DNA of 64,000 nucleotides from Bacteroidales bacterium. Lineage in GTDB: Bacteria; Bacteroidota; Bacteroidia; Bacteroidales; Marinilabiliaceae. The translations under genes were made by a program, and so were the position numbers. Position 1 is the stretch's first letter, and the number at the start of each line of letters is the position of its first letter. Under the pieces are notes generated by a model. The model was not told the origin of the DNA. It worked only from the letters and a program-made list of their open reading frames with translations, and searched no databases. Shown piece after piece: positions 25,662 through 35,636 of this stretch. The stretch spans positions 1-64,000 of the forward strand of contig JAKSLD010000007.1 of the NCBI GenBank assembly GCA_024401395.1, in the 5' to 3' direction.

Positions 25662-26930
25662 TTATCCGCCGAAGTTATCAAACATAATGTCCTTGCTCTC
25701 AACACCAAGTGAATCCAAGAGGTCAAGAACTGTCTTAGCCATCATTGGAGGACCACAGAGGTAGTACTCGATGTCTTCTGGTGCTTCGTGTGCCTTGAGG
25801 TATGTGTCACCAAGAACTGGAGCAATGAAGCCTGCTGTGTACTTAACACCCATTGCGTCTGCCTTAGGGTCTGGACGGTCAAGTGCCAAGTGGAAGTGGA
25901 AGTTTGGATACTCTTTCTCAAGCTCGAGGAAGTCTTCCATGAAGAATACTTCGTCAATAGCACGCGCACCATAGAAATAGTGCATCTCACGGTCACGTAC
26001 GTGGAGTGTCTTGAGCAAGTGCATAATCTGAGCACGCAATGGAGCCATACCGGCACCACCACCGACCCAAATCATCTCCTTGCCTGTGCCGTAACGTGGA
26101 CGGAACTCACCATAAGGGCCCGACATTGTTACCTTGTCTCCTGGCTTGAGGTTGAAGATGTATGTTGATGCAATACCACATGGTACATCCATGAAGCCTG
26201 GACCTTGGTCTTTTGGCTTGAATGGAGGTGTAGCAATACGTACTGTCAATGTGATGATATCACCCTCGTCTGGGTAGTTGGCCATTGAGTATGCACGGAT
26301 TGTTGCCTCTGTATTCTTTTGCTTCAAGTTGAAGAGACCAAACTTCTCCCATGCTGGTACATAAAGGTCACCAATGAGCGAACGGTCGAAATCAGCATAG
26401 TTGATATCGTACTCTGGAATCTTGATCTGTGCGTATGAACCTGGCTCGAAGTCCATGTGCTCTCCTGGAGGAAGCTTAACCTTGAACTCCTTAATGAATG
26501 TAGCAACGTTCTTGTTCGAGATAACCTCGCACTCCCATTCCTTAACACCCATTACTGCGTCGTCTACCTTAATGCCAAGATCACCCTTGACCTTAACCTG
26601 ACAACCAAGACGCCAGTGGTCTTGCTGCTGCTTACGAGAGAAATGACCCTTCTCTGAATCAAGAATCTCGCCACCACCTTCTATTACTTGACACTTGCAC
26701 TGACCACAAGAACCCTTGCCACCACATGCCGATGGCAAATAGATGCCTTCTGCTGCAAGTGTGCCGAGTAGGCTGCCACCCTGGCCGACCTCAACTTCTT
26801 TGTCGCCGTTGATCTTAATTTTTACGTTGCCGCTCGGAGTAAGATATTTCTTAGCTACGAGGAGCATGACAACGAGCAAGAGGATAATTACCAAGAATAC
26901 TCCAATGCTCGATAGAATTAAATTCATCAT
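25662..26930 (-). CDS. nqrF: Na+-translocating NADH:quinone reductase subunit F
   Basis: 422 aa. An N-terminal membrane helix (about 5-26) is followed by a 2Fe-2S ferredoxin domain with ligands C69, C75, C78 and C110, then an FAD domain ('RAYSMANYPDEGD') and an NADH-binding domain ('MIWVGGGAGMAPLR', 'YLCGPPMM'), ending 'DNFGG'. It takes hydride from NADH and passes electrons through FAD and 2Fe-2S into the Na+-NQR complex. It is the last gene of the nqrABCDEF operon. Confidence 0.98.
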   Translation of the reverse strand: MMNLILSSIGVFLVIILLLVVMLLVAKKYLTPSGNVKIKINGDKEVEVGQGGSLLGTLAAEGIYLPSACGGKGSCGQCKCQVIEGGGEILDSEKGHFSRKQQQDHWRLGCQVKVKGDLGIKVDDAVMGVKEWECEVISNKNVATFIKEFKVKLPPGEHMDFEPGSYAQIKIPEYDINYADFDRSLIGDLYVPAWEKFGLFNLKQKNTEATIRAYSMANYPDEGDIITLTVRIATPPFKPKDQGPGFMDVPCGIASTYIFNLKPGDKVTMSGPYGEFRPRYGTGKEMIWVGGGAGMAPLRAQIMHLLKTLHVRDREMHYFYGARAIDEVFFMEDFLELEKEYPNFHFHLALDRPDPKADAMGVKYTAGFIAPVLGDTYLKAHEAPEDIEYYLCGPPMMAKTVLDLLDSLGVESKDIMFDNFGG

Positions 26931-26953
26931 ATCAGCTATTGTGTTACTGAGTT

Positions 26954-27577
26954 TTACAATTTAAGACCACTGAAACACATGAATGACATAGCCATAAGAC
27001 CTACCACAATAAATGTGATGCCAAGGCCACGCAATGCTGGTGGTACATTAGAGTATGCCATCTTCTCACGTACAGCCGCGAGCGCTACGATAGCGATCAA
27101 CCAGCCAATACCTGAACCTAATGCATAGACAATTGCCGAAACAATGTCTGTAATAGCCTTAGGGTCTGTTGGCTCAAGGCCAATACGCTGCTGCATGAAG
27201 AGCGAACCACCCATGATAGCACAGTTAACGGCAATCAATGGAAGGAAGATACCGAGTGATGCATAGAGCGCTGGAGCAAATTTCTCTACTACCATCTCTA
27301 CCAATTGAACGATACCCGCAATCACAGCAATGAAAAGAATGAATGACAAGAATGTGAGGTCAACTCCGTCTGCAAGACAGTTTGGACCTAACACCTTTGT
27401 CTGCAACAAATAGTTAACTGGCAAGGTCACTACAAGCACAAATGTAACTGCAAGACCAAGACCAAACGCCGTCTTGACACTCTTCGATACGGCCAAGTAT
27501 GAACACATACCGAGGAAGAAGGCGAATATCATATTGTCCACAAATATTGAGCGGACGAAAAGACTTAGTAAATCCAT
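26954..27577 (-). CDS. nqrE: Na+-NQR subunit E
   Basis: 207 aa with six predicted membrane helices. '[19 protein letters not shown]' and '[11 protein letters not shown]' are the two conserved Cys-bearing half-helix regions shared by NqrD/NqrE and RnfA/RnfE; in Na+-NQR they carry an intramembrane iron centre. Gap to nqrD is 22 bp and to nqrF 23 bp. Confidence 0.97.
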   Translation of the reverse strand: MDLLSLFVRSIFVDNMIFAFFLGMCSYLAVSKSVKTAFGLGLAVTFVLVVTLPVNYLLQTKVLGPNCLADGVDLTFLSFILFIAVIAGIVQLVEMVVEKFAPALYASLGIFLPLIAVNCAIMGGSLFMQQRIGLEPTDPKAITDIVSAIVYALGSGIGWLIAIVALAAVREKMAYSNVPPALRGLGITFIVVGLMAMSFMCFSGLKL

Positions 27578-27599
27578 GATAATCTTCTGCTGTTACTGT

Positions 27600-28229
27600 T
27601 TATTTTTCTTGTAGATCCTTATTGTGTGCACGCTCCCACCAGATAATGCAACCGCAAATGATCAACGCCATTGGAGCGAGGAGCATAAGACCGTTGTTCT
27701 GGTAACCTGCGTTCTGGATGCAATCGTAGTTCAAAATGTTGAAGCCAAGAAGCTTGCCAGAACCGAGCAACTCACGGAAGAATGCTACGATAACCAAAAT
27801 CTTAGCATAGCCAAGTCCGCTGCCGATACCATCAAGCAATGACTCGAATGGTCCGTTCTGCATAGCGAAGGCCTCAAGACGACCCATCAAGATACAGTTT
27901 GTAATAATCAAACCTACGTAAACTGACAACTGTACGCTGACATCGTATGCAAATGCCTTCAAGACTTCTGATACAAGTGTTACAAGTGTAGCTACAACTA
28001 CCAATTGTACGATGATACGGATACGGTTAGGAACTGTATTTCTCAAAAGTGAGATTACTACGTTTGCAACTGCTACAATAACTGTAACAGCAAGACCCAT
28101 TACCAATGCTGGCTCGAGCTGCGCTGTAACGGCAAGTGCCGAACAGATACCGAGCACCTGAACAGTGACAGGGTTGTTGATTGTAAGAGGATTCAAAAAT
28201 GCCTCTTTGTTCTTCTTAGATAAGCTCAT
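27600..28229 (-). CDS. nqrD: Na+-NQR subunit D
   Basis: 209 aa, six predicted membrane helices. 'NPVTVQVLGICSALAVT' and 'LIITNCILMGRLEAFAM' correspond to the conserved Cys regions that bind iron with NqrE. Paralogous to NqrE in inverted topology. 17 bp after nqrC. Confidence 0.97.
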   Translation of the reverse strand: MSLSKKNKEAFLNPLTINNPVTVQVLGICSALAVTAQLEPALVMGLAVTVIVAVANVVISLLRNTVPNRIRIIVQLVVVATLVTLVSEVLKAFAYDVSVQLSVYVGLIITNCILMGRLEAFAMQNGPFESLLDGIGSGLGYAKILVIVAFFRELLGSGKLLGFNILNYDCIQNAGYQNNGLMLLAPMALIICGCIIWWERAHNKDLQEK

Positions 28230-28246
28230 TTTTCTTTCCTCCTAGT

Positions 28247-28930
28247 TTACTTTGTTAAGAAACCTTCGAACTTCTTGAGGCTTGTCTCTATCATAACGCT
28301 GACTGCTGAAGAGGTGATTGTACCACCTGAGATGCCATCAACATAGTCTTTACCCTCTGCTGACTGACCCTTCTTTACAACTGCGATAGATGTCAACTTG
28401 TCGTCTCTCTTGATGTTCTTGTTTTTGAACTGGTTGCAGAATGCTGGCTTAACGATTTCAGCACCAAGACCTGCTGTCTCGCTGGCATGGTTGAAATAGA
28501 TGCCATATACTGTGCTCTTGTTCTCGTCGAGAGCAATGTAGCCCCAGATCGCACCCCAAAGACCGTTACCGTTCATTGGAATAACGTACTTTGTTGCACC
28601 GTTTACTGAACACTGATAGATAACGTCATTCTTATCTGAACCTGTTACGTCAAAGTCTGCTACTGCACACTTCTCTGTACCATTGTTATCCAGGATTTTA
28701 ACAACATTCTTTGTAAATGTTGCCTGTGCATCTGTGAACTCATTTATGTTCAAGGCACTGAGAATCTGCTTCTTTGTGTCAAGTCGTACATTCTCGTCCT
28801 GTTTTGGACCTAGAGCAGAATGCGCGAATGCCAAGAGGAATGCAACGATGACTACCATTACTATTGCATATACAATAGTATAGGTGTTGCTATTCGTCGA
28901 GAAGCCCTTCGAATTATTGTTTGCTGCCAT
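28247..28930 (-). CDS. nqrC: Na+-NQR subunit C (covalent FMN)
   Basis: 227 aa: one N-terminal membrane helix (about 18-38) and an FMN-binding periplasmic-type domain. The flavinylation site is 'DGISGGTITS', with T204 as the acceptor Thr. The residue before it is Gly rather than the Ala of the usual SGAT; the Asp and Thr are kept, so flavinylation is still expected. This requires an ApbE flavin transferase, which is not in the window. Confidence 0.96.
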   Translation of the reverse strand: MAANNNSKGFSTNSNTYTIVYAIVMVVIVAFLLAFAHSALGPKQDENVRLDTKKQILSALNINEFTDAQATFTKNVVKILDNNGTEKCAVADFDVTGSDKNDVIYQCSVNGATKYVIPMNGNGLWGAIWGYIALDENKSTVYGIYFNHASETAGLGAEIVKPAFCNQFKNKNIKRDDKLTSIAVVKKGQSAEGKDYVDGISGGTITSSAVSVMIETSLKKFEGFLTK

Positions 28931-28939
28931 TGTCGTTGC

Positions 28940-30088
28940 TTATTTTGCTTGTTGTTTAACACGATTCTTTCTGCGGCTGATGTTGCGACCTACGATAATG
29001 CTATCGATAAGTGGAGCAAATGTGTTCATGAGCAATATCGCAAGCATCATACCTTCTGGATAACCAGGGTTCAATACGCGGATGATAATTGCCATAGCAC
29101 CAATCAAGAAACCGTAGATATACTTACCACACTCTGTACGTGGAGATGTTACAGGGTCTGTTGCCATGAATACTGCACCGAAGCAGAAACCACCAATTAC
29201 AAGGTGCTCGCACCAGCACAATGAACCCATGCCTGTAGCTCCACCGATATTGAAGAGGTATGCTGTCAAGGCACCACCAACGAATACGCTGATCATTGTC
29301 TTCGCAGATGCTACACCTGTGCAGAGCATCAAAACAGCGCCGATAGCGATTGCAATTACAGATGTCTCACCGATAGAACCAGGGATAAGACCATATACAC
29401 AATCCATGAAGTCAAAACCTGTAGCACCAGTAGCATTGGCATTCGAAAGTGCTGTTGCACCTGAGAAGCCGTCTACTGCCTTCTCTGCGCCATACCATAC
29501 AGAGTCACCAGACATCTTGCTAGGATAAGCGAAGAAAAGGAATGCACGTGCTATCAATGCTGGGTTCCAGATGTTCATACCTGTACCACCGAATACCTCC
29601 TTAGCAAGGATAACTGCAAATGCTGTTGCCAAACCAACCATCCAAAGTGGAACGTCTGCTGGCATAATCAATGGAATCAACATACCTGTTGCAAGGAATC
29701 CCTCGTTTACTTCGTGACCGCGCATCTGTGCAACGGCAAACTCAATGCCGAGACCTACAACATAAGATACGATCAACATTGGCAATACCTGCAAGAAGCC
29801 GTAGAGGAACATATCCCCAAACTCAGCTGCCTGACCTAATGCACGGAAGTGCTGGTAGCCTGTGTTGTACATACCCATCAAAAGTGCTGGAATCAAAGCC
29901 AACACTACGACGATGATGGTTCTCTTCAAATCCACCGCGTCGCGAACGTGAACACCGCCCTTGTTTACCTCGTTAGGAGTAAAGAGGAAAGTCTCGAAGG
30001 CACCGAATGTAGAACGGAGCCAGCTGAACTTACCACCTTCCTGGAAGTTAGGCTTCACGCTGTCAACATATTTTCTTAAAGCTTTCAC
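28940..30088 (-). CDS. nqrB: Na+-NQR subunit B (covalent FMN, Na+ channel subunit)
   Basis: 382 aa, about ten membrane helices. 'DGFSGATALSNA' contains the FMN acceptor T212; 'MNIWNPALIARAFLFFAYP' is also typical. NqrB carries the FMN and riboflavin used during Na+ translocation. 9 bp before nqrC; 42 bp after nqrA. Confidence 0.98.
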   Translation of the reverse strand: MKALRKYVDSVKPNFQEGGKFSWLRSTFGAFETFLFTPNEVNKGGVHVRDAVDLKRTIIVVVLALIPALLMGMYNTGYQHFRALGQAAEFGDMFLYGFLQVLPMLIVSYVVGLGIEFAVAQMRGHEVNEGFLATGMLIPLIMPADVPLWMVGLATAFAVILAKEVFGGTGMNIWNPALIARAFLFFAYPSKMSGDSVWYGAEKAVDGFSGATALSNANATGATGFDFMDCVYGLIPGSIGETSVIAIAIGAVLMLCTGVASAKTMISVFVGGALTAYLFNIGGATGMGSLCWCEHLVIGGFCFGAVFMATDPVTSPRTECGKYIYGFLIGAMAIIIRVLNPGYPEGMMLAILLMNTFAPLIDSIIVGRNISRRKNRVKQQAK

Positions 30089-30130
30089 GTCTTATTGCGT
30101 TTTTACTTTTGTTTTACAATAACTATTACG

Positions 30131-31474
30131 TTATCCAACTTCCTTAGCCATAAGGTCGAGACCGTTTCTCAAGATCTTCTGCAAGTTGAGTTTACTTGTA
30201 CATACGAACTCGCAAAGCGCGATGTCTTCCTCAACTACCTCGTAGATACCTAGCTCAATCATCTTGTCGATGTCTTGTGCCATGATAGCCTTGAAAAGGA
30301 ACTCAGGGTAAATGTCCATTGGCAATACAGCATCAAGCTCGCCAGAAACAACGAATGCTCTGTGCTCGCCGTGCATATTTGTGTCGAGTTTGTATGTCTT
30401 GCTGCCTGTCAACCACGAGAGGAATGTCTTGTGGTTCGAGAACTTGTTGAGTCCTGGCATAGCCCAACCAAGGAATTCATACTCGTTACCCTCTGGAATT
30501 ACTGTGACTTGTGAGTCGTAGTAACGCAAGTAGCCGTTCGACTCAACCTGTGTGCCGGTCAATACGTTGCCCGAAATTACACGTACATTGTCAGAAGCAA
30601 TATTGTCCTTGAGGATATTTGTCAACTGTGAACCAAGTGTTGTGCGAACGTATGTAGGCTTCTTAACCTCAGAGCCACAGACTACAGCTACTCGAGCAAA
30701 GTCCATAACACCTGTTGAGAAGAGCTTGCCGATAGCTACAACTTCCTGAACGCCAATTGTCAATACTTTCTCACCAGCGTTGATTGGCTGAACATGGTTG
30801 ATCTGAACACCTACACAGCCTGCTGGGTGCTTGCCTGCAAATGATGTTACTGTTACGCCCTTGGCCTGAGCAAATGCGTTGTTCGCACTCTCAGAACGTA
30901 CACCTACAAATGTAGGAGCAACCTTCGCCAATACATCAAGACCAGCCTGGAAGTTCGCCTCGTTGCCAGCAATGATGAAATCGAAATCTGGTGCCAATGG
31001 TGCAGTGTCAAATGTCGATACGAAAATCGAACGGATTGGACCCCATGGATCAGCTACCACGTTGTATGGACGCTGCTTGAAGTAGGTCCATGCACCAGTC
31101 TTTAATAGTTTGTTGATTACTTGATCGCGTGAGAGGCTCTTAACGTCCTCTTTGCCAAAGTCGCGTGTAGTAGCTACACCATCGGCCTTAACAACAACCT
31201 CAAGTATTACACGTCGCTCACCGCGATTAACGGCTGCAAGCTCGCCCGAAACAGGCGATACAAATAGAACCTCTGGATGCTGCTTGTCTACAAAAAGCAC
31301 ATCACCCGCATTCACTTTGTCTCCAACTTTTGCTACCATTTTTGGCGTCAATCCCTTGAAATCTGCCGGACAAATGGCAAACTGCTCAGATGGAGCCACT
31401 TGGGTGTAAATCGTCTCCGACTTACCTGCCAAGCGAATGTCGAGGCCTCTTTTGAGTTTAATCACTTCAGACAT
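30131..31474 (-). CDS. nqrA: Na+-NQR subunit A
   Basis: 447 aa, cytoplasmic-facing soluble subunit, no signal. It starts 'VIKLKRGLDIRLAGK', typical of NqrA, and has the barrel-sandwich-like 'KVGDKVNAGDVLFVDK' segment. It helps shape the quinone site with NqrB. It is the first gene of the operon; the promoter must lie in the 102-bp gap shared with the divergent DUF5103 gene. Confidence 0.97.
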   Translation of the reverse strand: MSEVIKLKRGLDIRLAGKSETIYTQVAPSEQFAICPADFKGLTPKMVAKVGDKVNAGDVLFVDKQHPEVLFVSPVSGELAAVNRGERRVILEVVVKADGVATTRDFGKEDVKSLSRDQVINKLLKTGAWTYFKQRPYNVVADPWGPIRSIFVSTFDTAPLAPDFDFIIAGNEANFQAGLDVLAKVAPTFVGVRSESANNAFAQAKGVTVTSFAGKHPAGCVGVQINHVQPINAGEKVLTIGVQEVVAIGKLFSTGVMDFARVAVVCGSEVKKPTYVRTTLGSQLTNILKDNIASDNVRVISGNVLTGTQVESNGYLRYYDSQVTVIPEGNEYEFLGWAMPGLNKFSNHKTFLSWLTGSKTYKLDTNMHGEHRAFVVSGELDAVLPMDIYPEFLFKAIMAQDIDKMIELGIYEVVEEDIALCEFVCTSKLNLQKILRNGLDLMAKEVG

Positions 31475-31576
31475 TGTTTGTATTTGTGTTTTGTGTTTCT
31501 TTGTTTTTTCTAATTTTCAGAGGTGTGTCTCCAAATTTATGACTACTTTTGAGCCAATAAATCGAGTGCAAAGAAA

Positions 31577-32908
31577 ATGAAACTTAACGTCAAAAACGAA
31601 TTATTAGACAAAAAAAACTTTAATTGGGAGCAAATTTTCCGCAAGAAAATTGCAACCTTCGTGATGTCGTTGTGTTTCAGCGTGTTCCTATCGGCTCAAA
31701 CTGATGCTTTCCAAACCGTTTTCTATCAGCGCCCATCGGTTCACACTGTCAGACTGACTGCTCAGGATAGCTGGAAACAGCAGTATGTTTATGATTTCGA
31801 TAATAATTCTACTTTAGATATTCTATTGTCGTTTGATGAGCTGTATGCCGACTCGCACCAGTTGTATTTTACTCTTCGTCACTGTGATATTTCTTGGCAG
31901 CCCGACGAAATGATGTCGATTGAATATTGGGATGGCTTCGAGAAGCAGTATGATTGCTCGGAATACCGCCTTTCTTTTAATACAACAGTGGATTATGTCC
32001 ATTATGTGGTCAGGATTCCTGTCGCAAATTTCAAAATGTCGGGTAATTATATTCTGAGCGTATATTCTGTGGATGATGGTGAATTGATGCTCTCTCGCCC
32101 GATAATGTTGGCTGAACACGAAATGGGGCTGCAGTCTAATGTCAAGAGAACTAATGATGACGGGACTCAGGAACTGACGGTTTCTGTTCATGGTAGGTCG
32201 TCGTCTGCTTCGCAATATCTCCCTAGCACTCTTTCTGTCTGCTCTTGGCAGAATAATGATTTTTCGTCGCTCGCCTTTTTCAAGGATCCGGATATCATCC
32301 GAGGTAATGATATGGTTTTTCTGTCGCCTCTCGTCTATCAGGGTGGTTCTGAATGGAGGTGGGCTGATACTCGTAGCTTGCGTGGACATGTAATCTCTAA
32401 TACTCGTGTCGAGTTTGTGGAGGATTATTTCCATGCCTCTATTCCTGTGGCTGTGCCTGCTTTGGGGTATTCTTATCACGAGGATTTCAATGGTTTGCAG
32501 TTTATTCATACGTATGATACGCCTGACAGTAACCCGGATACGTCGGCTGATTACTGTATAGCCCATATATTTTTCGAGGCTGATAATGATGTCAATGATT
32601 TATATGTGGTGGGTGATATGGTGGATTCTCCATTTCCAGTGGCTTATGCGAAAATGAATTTTATCGAGGGAACTAAGAATATGTACGAGACTTCTTTTTT
32701 TGTCAAGCAGTCGTTAGCCAACTTCAGAATAGTGGAGGTCAATAAGGAGGGTGTTGCTTCTATGGGGAATACTGAGTCTAATTTTTCGGAAACGGAGAAT
32801 GACTACCATATTTGTCTCTATCATCGCGACCCTTCTACGGGCTATTATCGCCTCTTGGGGTATCGTAATCATAATACCTTGAAAACGCCTAATTCTTTTA
32901 TCCACTAA
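31577..32908 (+). CDS. DUF5103 protein (type IX secretion-associated plug family)
   Basis: 443 aa. A hydrophobic stretch at about 26-40 ending 'VFLSAQ' is a signal peptide; the n-region is long, so a start at the internal Met30 cannot be excluded. The body matches DUF5103 as I know it: 'LTAQDSWKQQYVYDFDNNSTLDILLSFDEL', followed by a second half with 'DLYVVGDMVD' and 'YRLLGYRNH' near the end. In other Bacteroidota, proteins of this family plug the SprA translocon of type IX secretion. No other T9SS gene lies in the window. Transcribed divergently from nqrA. Confidence 0.8.
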   Translation: MKLNVKNELLDKKNFNWEQIFRKKIATFVMSLCFSVFLSAQTDAFQTVFYQRPSVHTVRLTAQDSWKQQYVYDFDNNSTLDILLSFDELYADSHQLYFTLRHCDISWQPDEMMSIEYWDGFEKQYDCSEYRLSFNTTVDYVHYVVRIPVANFKMSGNYILSVYSVDDGELMLSRPIMLAEHEMGLQSNVKRTNDDGTQELTVSVHGRSSSASQYLPSTLSVCSWQNNDFSSLAFFKDPDIIRGNDMVFLSPLVYQGGSEWRWADTRSLRGHVISNTRVEFVEDYFHASIPVAVPALGYSYHEDFNGLQFIHTYDTPDSNPDTSADYCIAHIFFEADNDVNDLYVVGDMVDSPFPVAYAKMNFIEGTKNMYETSFFVKQSLANFRIVEVNKEGVASMGNTESNFSETENDYHICLYHRDPSTGYYRLLGYRNHNTLKTPNSFIH

Positions 32909-32910
32909 TT

Positions 32911-32965
32911 AAAAAATTACGATGAACAAGGGCGCTTCACATACCCACATGCTACCCAGAGCGTA
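32911..32965 (+). repeat. 11-bp-phased intergenic element, copy 6
   Basis: Head AAAAAATTACG + ATGAACAAGGG (32911-32932). Tail units CGCTTCACATA, CCCACATGCTA, CCCAGAGCGTA share an initial C/CC and final TA. It lies between two + strand genes. Confidence 0.8.
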
Positions 32966-33010
32966 GGTTGGACGTCTTTTGACTGAACTTAGCATAAACC
33001 TAAAATAGAC

Positions 33011-33625
33011 ATGAAAATATTAGACCCTGAAGATACGCACCGTGCATTGGCTCATAAACGTTGGCATACTTCTCCAATGCCAATGATTTCTATTACTAAG
33101 ACGTTTGATTTGACGCATCTTATGAGATTCCAACGTCGCAAGGGCTGCAAGTTGTATCCTCTTATGTTGCATTGCATTGGTGCCGCGGCTAAGGATATCA
33201 AGGAGTTCTATTATACTGTGTTCCCTGATAGGGTGGAGGAGTATGATAAATTGGTCGTTCAGGGTATAATAGCGGATGATAGGGGCGACTTCTATTTCTG
33301 TGATATCCCATACACGGATAACTTGGAGGATTTTCTGTCTACCTATACACGACAGGTGGCGATAGTCAAGGAGACGCACGATAATTATTTTCATGAGGAT
33401 CACGCACTGATAGGTACATCTTGTATCGCATCTCTCGAGTTTGATTCGTGCTGCAATCAGTATGTGCCCGAATATCCGACTCCTTTTCTCTGTTGGGGAA
33501 GATATCGTAAGAGTTGGTTCCGAACAACTCTTCCTATAACTATTCAGGTCAACCATCAGCAGATGGATGGCGGACATATAGCTCTTTTCTTTAATCGTCT
33601 CCAATCTGTATTCGATTCTCTGTAG
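33011..33625 (+). CDS. chloramphenicol acetyltransferase-like protein
   Basis: 204 aa, close to CAT length (about 215). CAT-like 'MPMISITKTFDLTHL', 'YPLMLHCIGAAAKDI' and the C-terminal active-site motif: here 'NHQQMDGGH', which keeps the catalytic H182 and the D186-G187 pair of HxxxDG, but with Asn in place of the first His of the classic HHxxxDG. The CAT fold takes acetyl-CoA; many chromosomal homologues in Bacteroidales are not resistance enzymes, so the acceptor is unknown. Cytoplasmic. Confidence 0.8.
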   Translation: MKILDPEDTHRALAHKRWHTSPMPMISITKTFDLTHLMRFQRRKGCKLYPLMLHCIGAAAKDIKEFYYTVFPDRVEEYDKLVVQGIIADDRGDFYFCDIPYTDNLEDFLSTYTRQVAIVKETHDNYFHEDHALIGTSCIASLEFDSCCNQYVPEYPTPFLCWGRYRKSWFRTTLPITIQVNHQQMDGGHIALFFNRLQSVFDSL

Positions 33626-33778
33626 CCAATCGTTTTGTAAATATCTCATGTATAGTTGGCAGGTTTTTCGCAAAGCATGCTGTAATTCAGTGTGTTTTGT
33701 ACTCATTTTTGTGTTCGTGTATTTGCTTTTTTGATATTTATAAATATCTTTGTGATGCAGTTATTAAACATTTCTCTT

Positions 33779-35620
33779 ATGAAACGTCATTTTTTATCAG
33801 TGCTTTGCGGGGTTGTCTTTCTGATCCTCGCAAGTTGCTCAAGCAGCAACGTCTGGGATAATCCAGTTTATTTTAATGAAAATATCGGTCATTGGGGTGA
33901 GTTGACGAAGGTGGAACTTCTCGCCAATGAAACGGTTTTGCATTTTCATACCGGATATGTGGGTGATAACGGTATGGCCCCTTTCGCAGAGTCTACTGTT
34001 CTGCGTACAGCGGATGGACAGACTTTCAAGATTCTCAATGGCAAGGCTACCTCTGCTAACGAGGCGGATGTAGTCATCGGAGAACCTATTATGCCTAATG
34101 ATGGCCACGGAGCATCTTTTGCTCTCCACTTCGAGCCACTGCCTGCTGGTACTTCATGTTTTGACTTGGATGGTTGCAGTGGAAGTGATAGTTACAAGTG
34201 CTGGACTATCCGACCAAAGTTGGTTGAACCTGAAATCCCTGCCGAATGGAAGGATGTCAAGTATGCCGATAATGAGACACTCCCAGAGGTTAAAGTCGGC
34301 GAGGGGATTTTCCACATATCAGTAAAATGTCTGGGCTATCGACCAGGTATGAATATCGAAGCAGGGGTGGAGTCGTTCGGCATGTCTCTTGGCGTATCGC
34401 GTCAAGGGTACGATGACTTTTCTTTTGATGAAGAGAGGGGAGAAGTTGTTGTGGATCTGCCTCTCTCATATCCTCGTCAGGTAGATTTTTCATTATTTGG
34501 ACTCGGAACCTTAAGAGGATTGGTAGCGGCTCCTGGTAATTCTCTCGAACTCCTTGTAGACATATATAATAAGGAGAACCCTGTTTTGTCTGCCAAGGGA
34601 TTCTTGGCAAAGACAAATATGCAGATAGCCAATTCAGACATCAACTCTTACTCAGATGTCTTCAAGGCTTCTCTAACTGCTGATAATAGTCAGGCTAGAT
34701 TGGATGCTATTCATTCTGCTGCTGAGGCTAATATAGAGAAACTAAATAAGTCGTCATATACAGATGCATACAAGCAACTGATTCTCTTCAGGGTCGAATA
34801 TGATACTTATTATGTTATAACTAATTACCTGGAAACTTACGTAAAAAATATGATGGTTGAAGGGAAACTTTCTCTCGACAGTCAGCAGTATCCTGATCTC
34901 GTACAAAAGTACAGCACTTTGCTGGACCCAGAAGCTGTAGATGTGCAAGGACAGAAGATGTTGCAGGAATATGGCTGTTTCAATTCTCCGCTTGCTCCTT
35001 ACTGGGATATGTTCTTCCTTGTCCCTATCAATGTCAAGGAAGGGGAAGTCTCACTGAGGGCAGATCTTTACAATGCGTTCCAAAAGGTAATGAATCCTTC
35101 TTTTGATGGTGTAATTAATAATGAGGTATGTAATAAACTGGTAGAGAAGGCGAAGGCTGCCAGGGCAGAAATGTTTGCAAATATGGGAATGGTGGAAGAT
35201 CTCACAAATGGTGGCACATTCCCTATCCCAATCTCGCAGTTTGTTCCGGCTCTGGTAAGTATGCATCCTGGTAAGGTTATTCTTATTGATTTCTGGGAGA
35301 CGTGGTGCTCACCATGCCGTAAGGCTCATAAGTTAATGGCACCTCTCAAGGAGTCTTTGAAGGATAAAGATATAGATTATATCTATATTGCAACATCTAG
35401 CTCAGATAGAGGCAAACTAGAGGAGATGATAAAGGATATTCCGGGTCATCATTTCTTGGTTTCGGATGATTTGGCACATGCTATCTGTTCTAAGGTAGGG
35501 TCGTCAAGTGTTCCAACTTATCTCATTCTTGATAAGAATGGTATGTTGGTACAGAGTTTCATCGGCTTCCCTGGTGAAGAAACCATGAAGCAGACTCTTC
35601 TCCAGGCCTTGGGCGAGTAA
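33779..35620 (+). CDS. TlpA-like thioredoxin-fold lipoprotein
   Basis: 613 aa from the ATG at 33779, which gives the lipobox 'VVFLILASC'; the frame is open from 33692 but a start there would place 29 residues before it. No acidic residues follow the Cys, so it is probably periplasmic. A beta-rich then helical region of about 470 residues precedes a C-terminal thioredoxin domain with active site W-C510-S-P-C513 ('IDFWETWCSPCRKAHK') and cis-Pro in 'SSVPTYLILDKNG'. TlpA/ResA-type proteins reduce disulfides in the envelope. The long N-terminal half is typical of Bacteroidales TlpA proteins of unknown clients. A terminator follows. Confidence 0.88.
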   Translation: MKRHFLSVLCGVVFLILASCSSSNVWDNPVYFNENIGHWGELTKVELLANETVLHFHTGYVGDNGMAPFAESTVLRTADGQTFKILNGKATSANEADVVIGEPIMPNDGHGASFALHFEPLPAGTSCFDLDGCSGSDSYKCWTIRPKLVEPEIPAEWKDVKYADNETLPEVKVGEGIFHISVKCLGYRPGMNIEAGVESFGMSLGVSRQGYDDFSFDEERGEVVVDLPLSYPRQVDFSLFGLGTLRGLVAAPGNSLELLVDIYNKENPVLSAKGFLAKTNMQIANSDINSYSDVFKASLTADNSQARLDAIHSAAEANIEKLNKSSYTDAYKQLILFRVEYDTYYVITNYLETYVKNMMVEGKLSLDSQQYPDLVQKYSTLLDPEAVDVQGQKMLQEYGCFNSPLAPYWDMFFLVPINVKEGEVSLRADLYNAFQKVMNPSFDGVINNEVCNKLVEKAKAARAEMFANMGMVEDLTNGGTFPIPISQFVPALVSMHPGKVILIDFWETWCSPCRKAHKLMAPLKESLKDKDIDYIYIATSSSDRGKLEEMIKDIPGHHFLVSDDLAHAICSKVGSSSVPTYLILDKNGMLVQSFIGFPGEETMKQTLLQALGE

Positions 35621-35636
35621 AAAGCATTATAAATAC

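Noticed and set aside
25662-31474. Rnf complex instead of Na+-NQR
   Set aside because: Gene order A-B-C-D-E-F, NqrA family start and NADH/2Fe-2S NqrF reductase are specific to Na+-NQR; no RnfB or RnfC ferredoxin-rich subunits.
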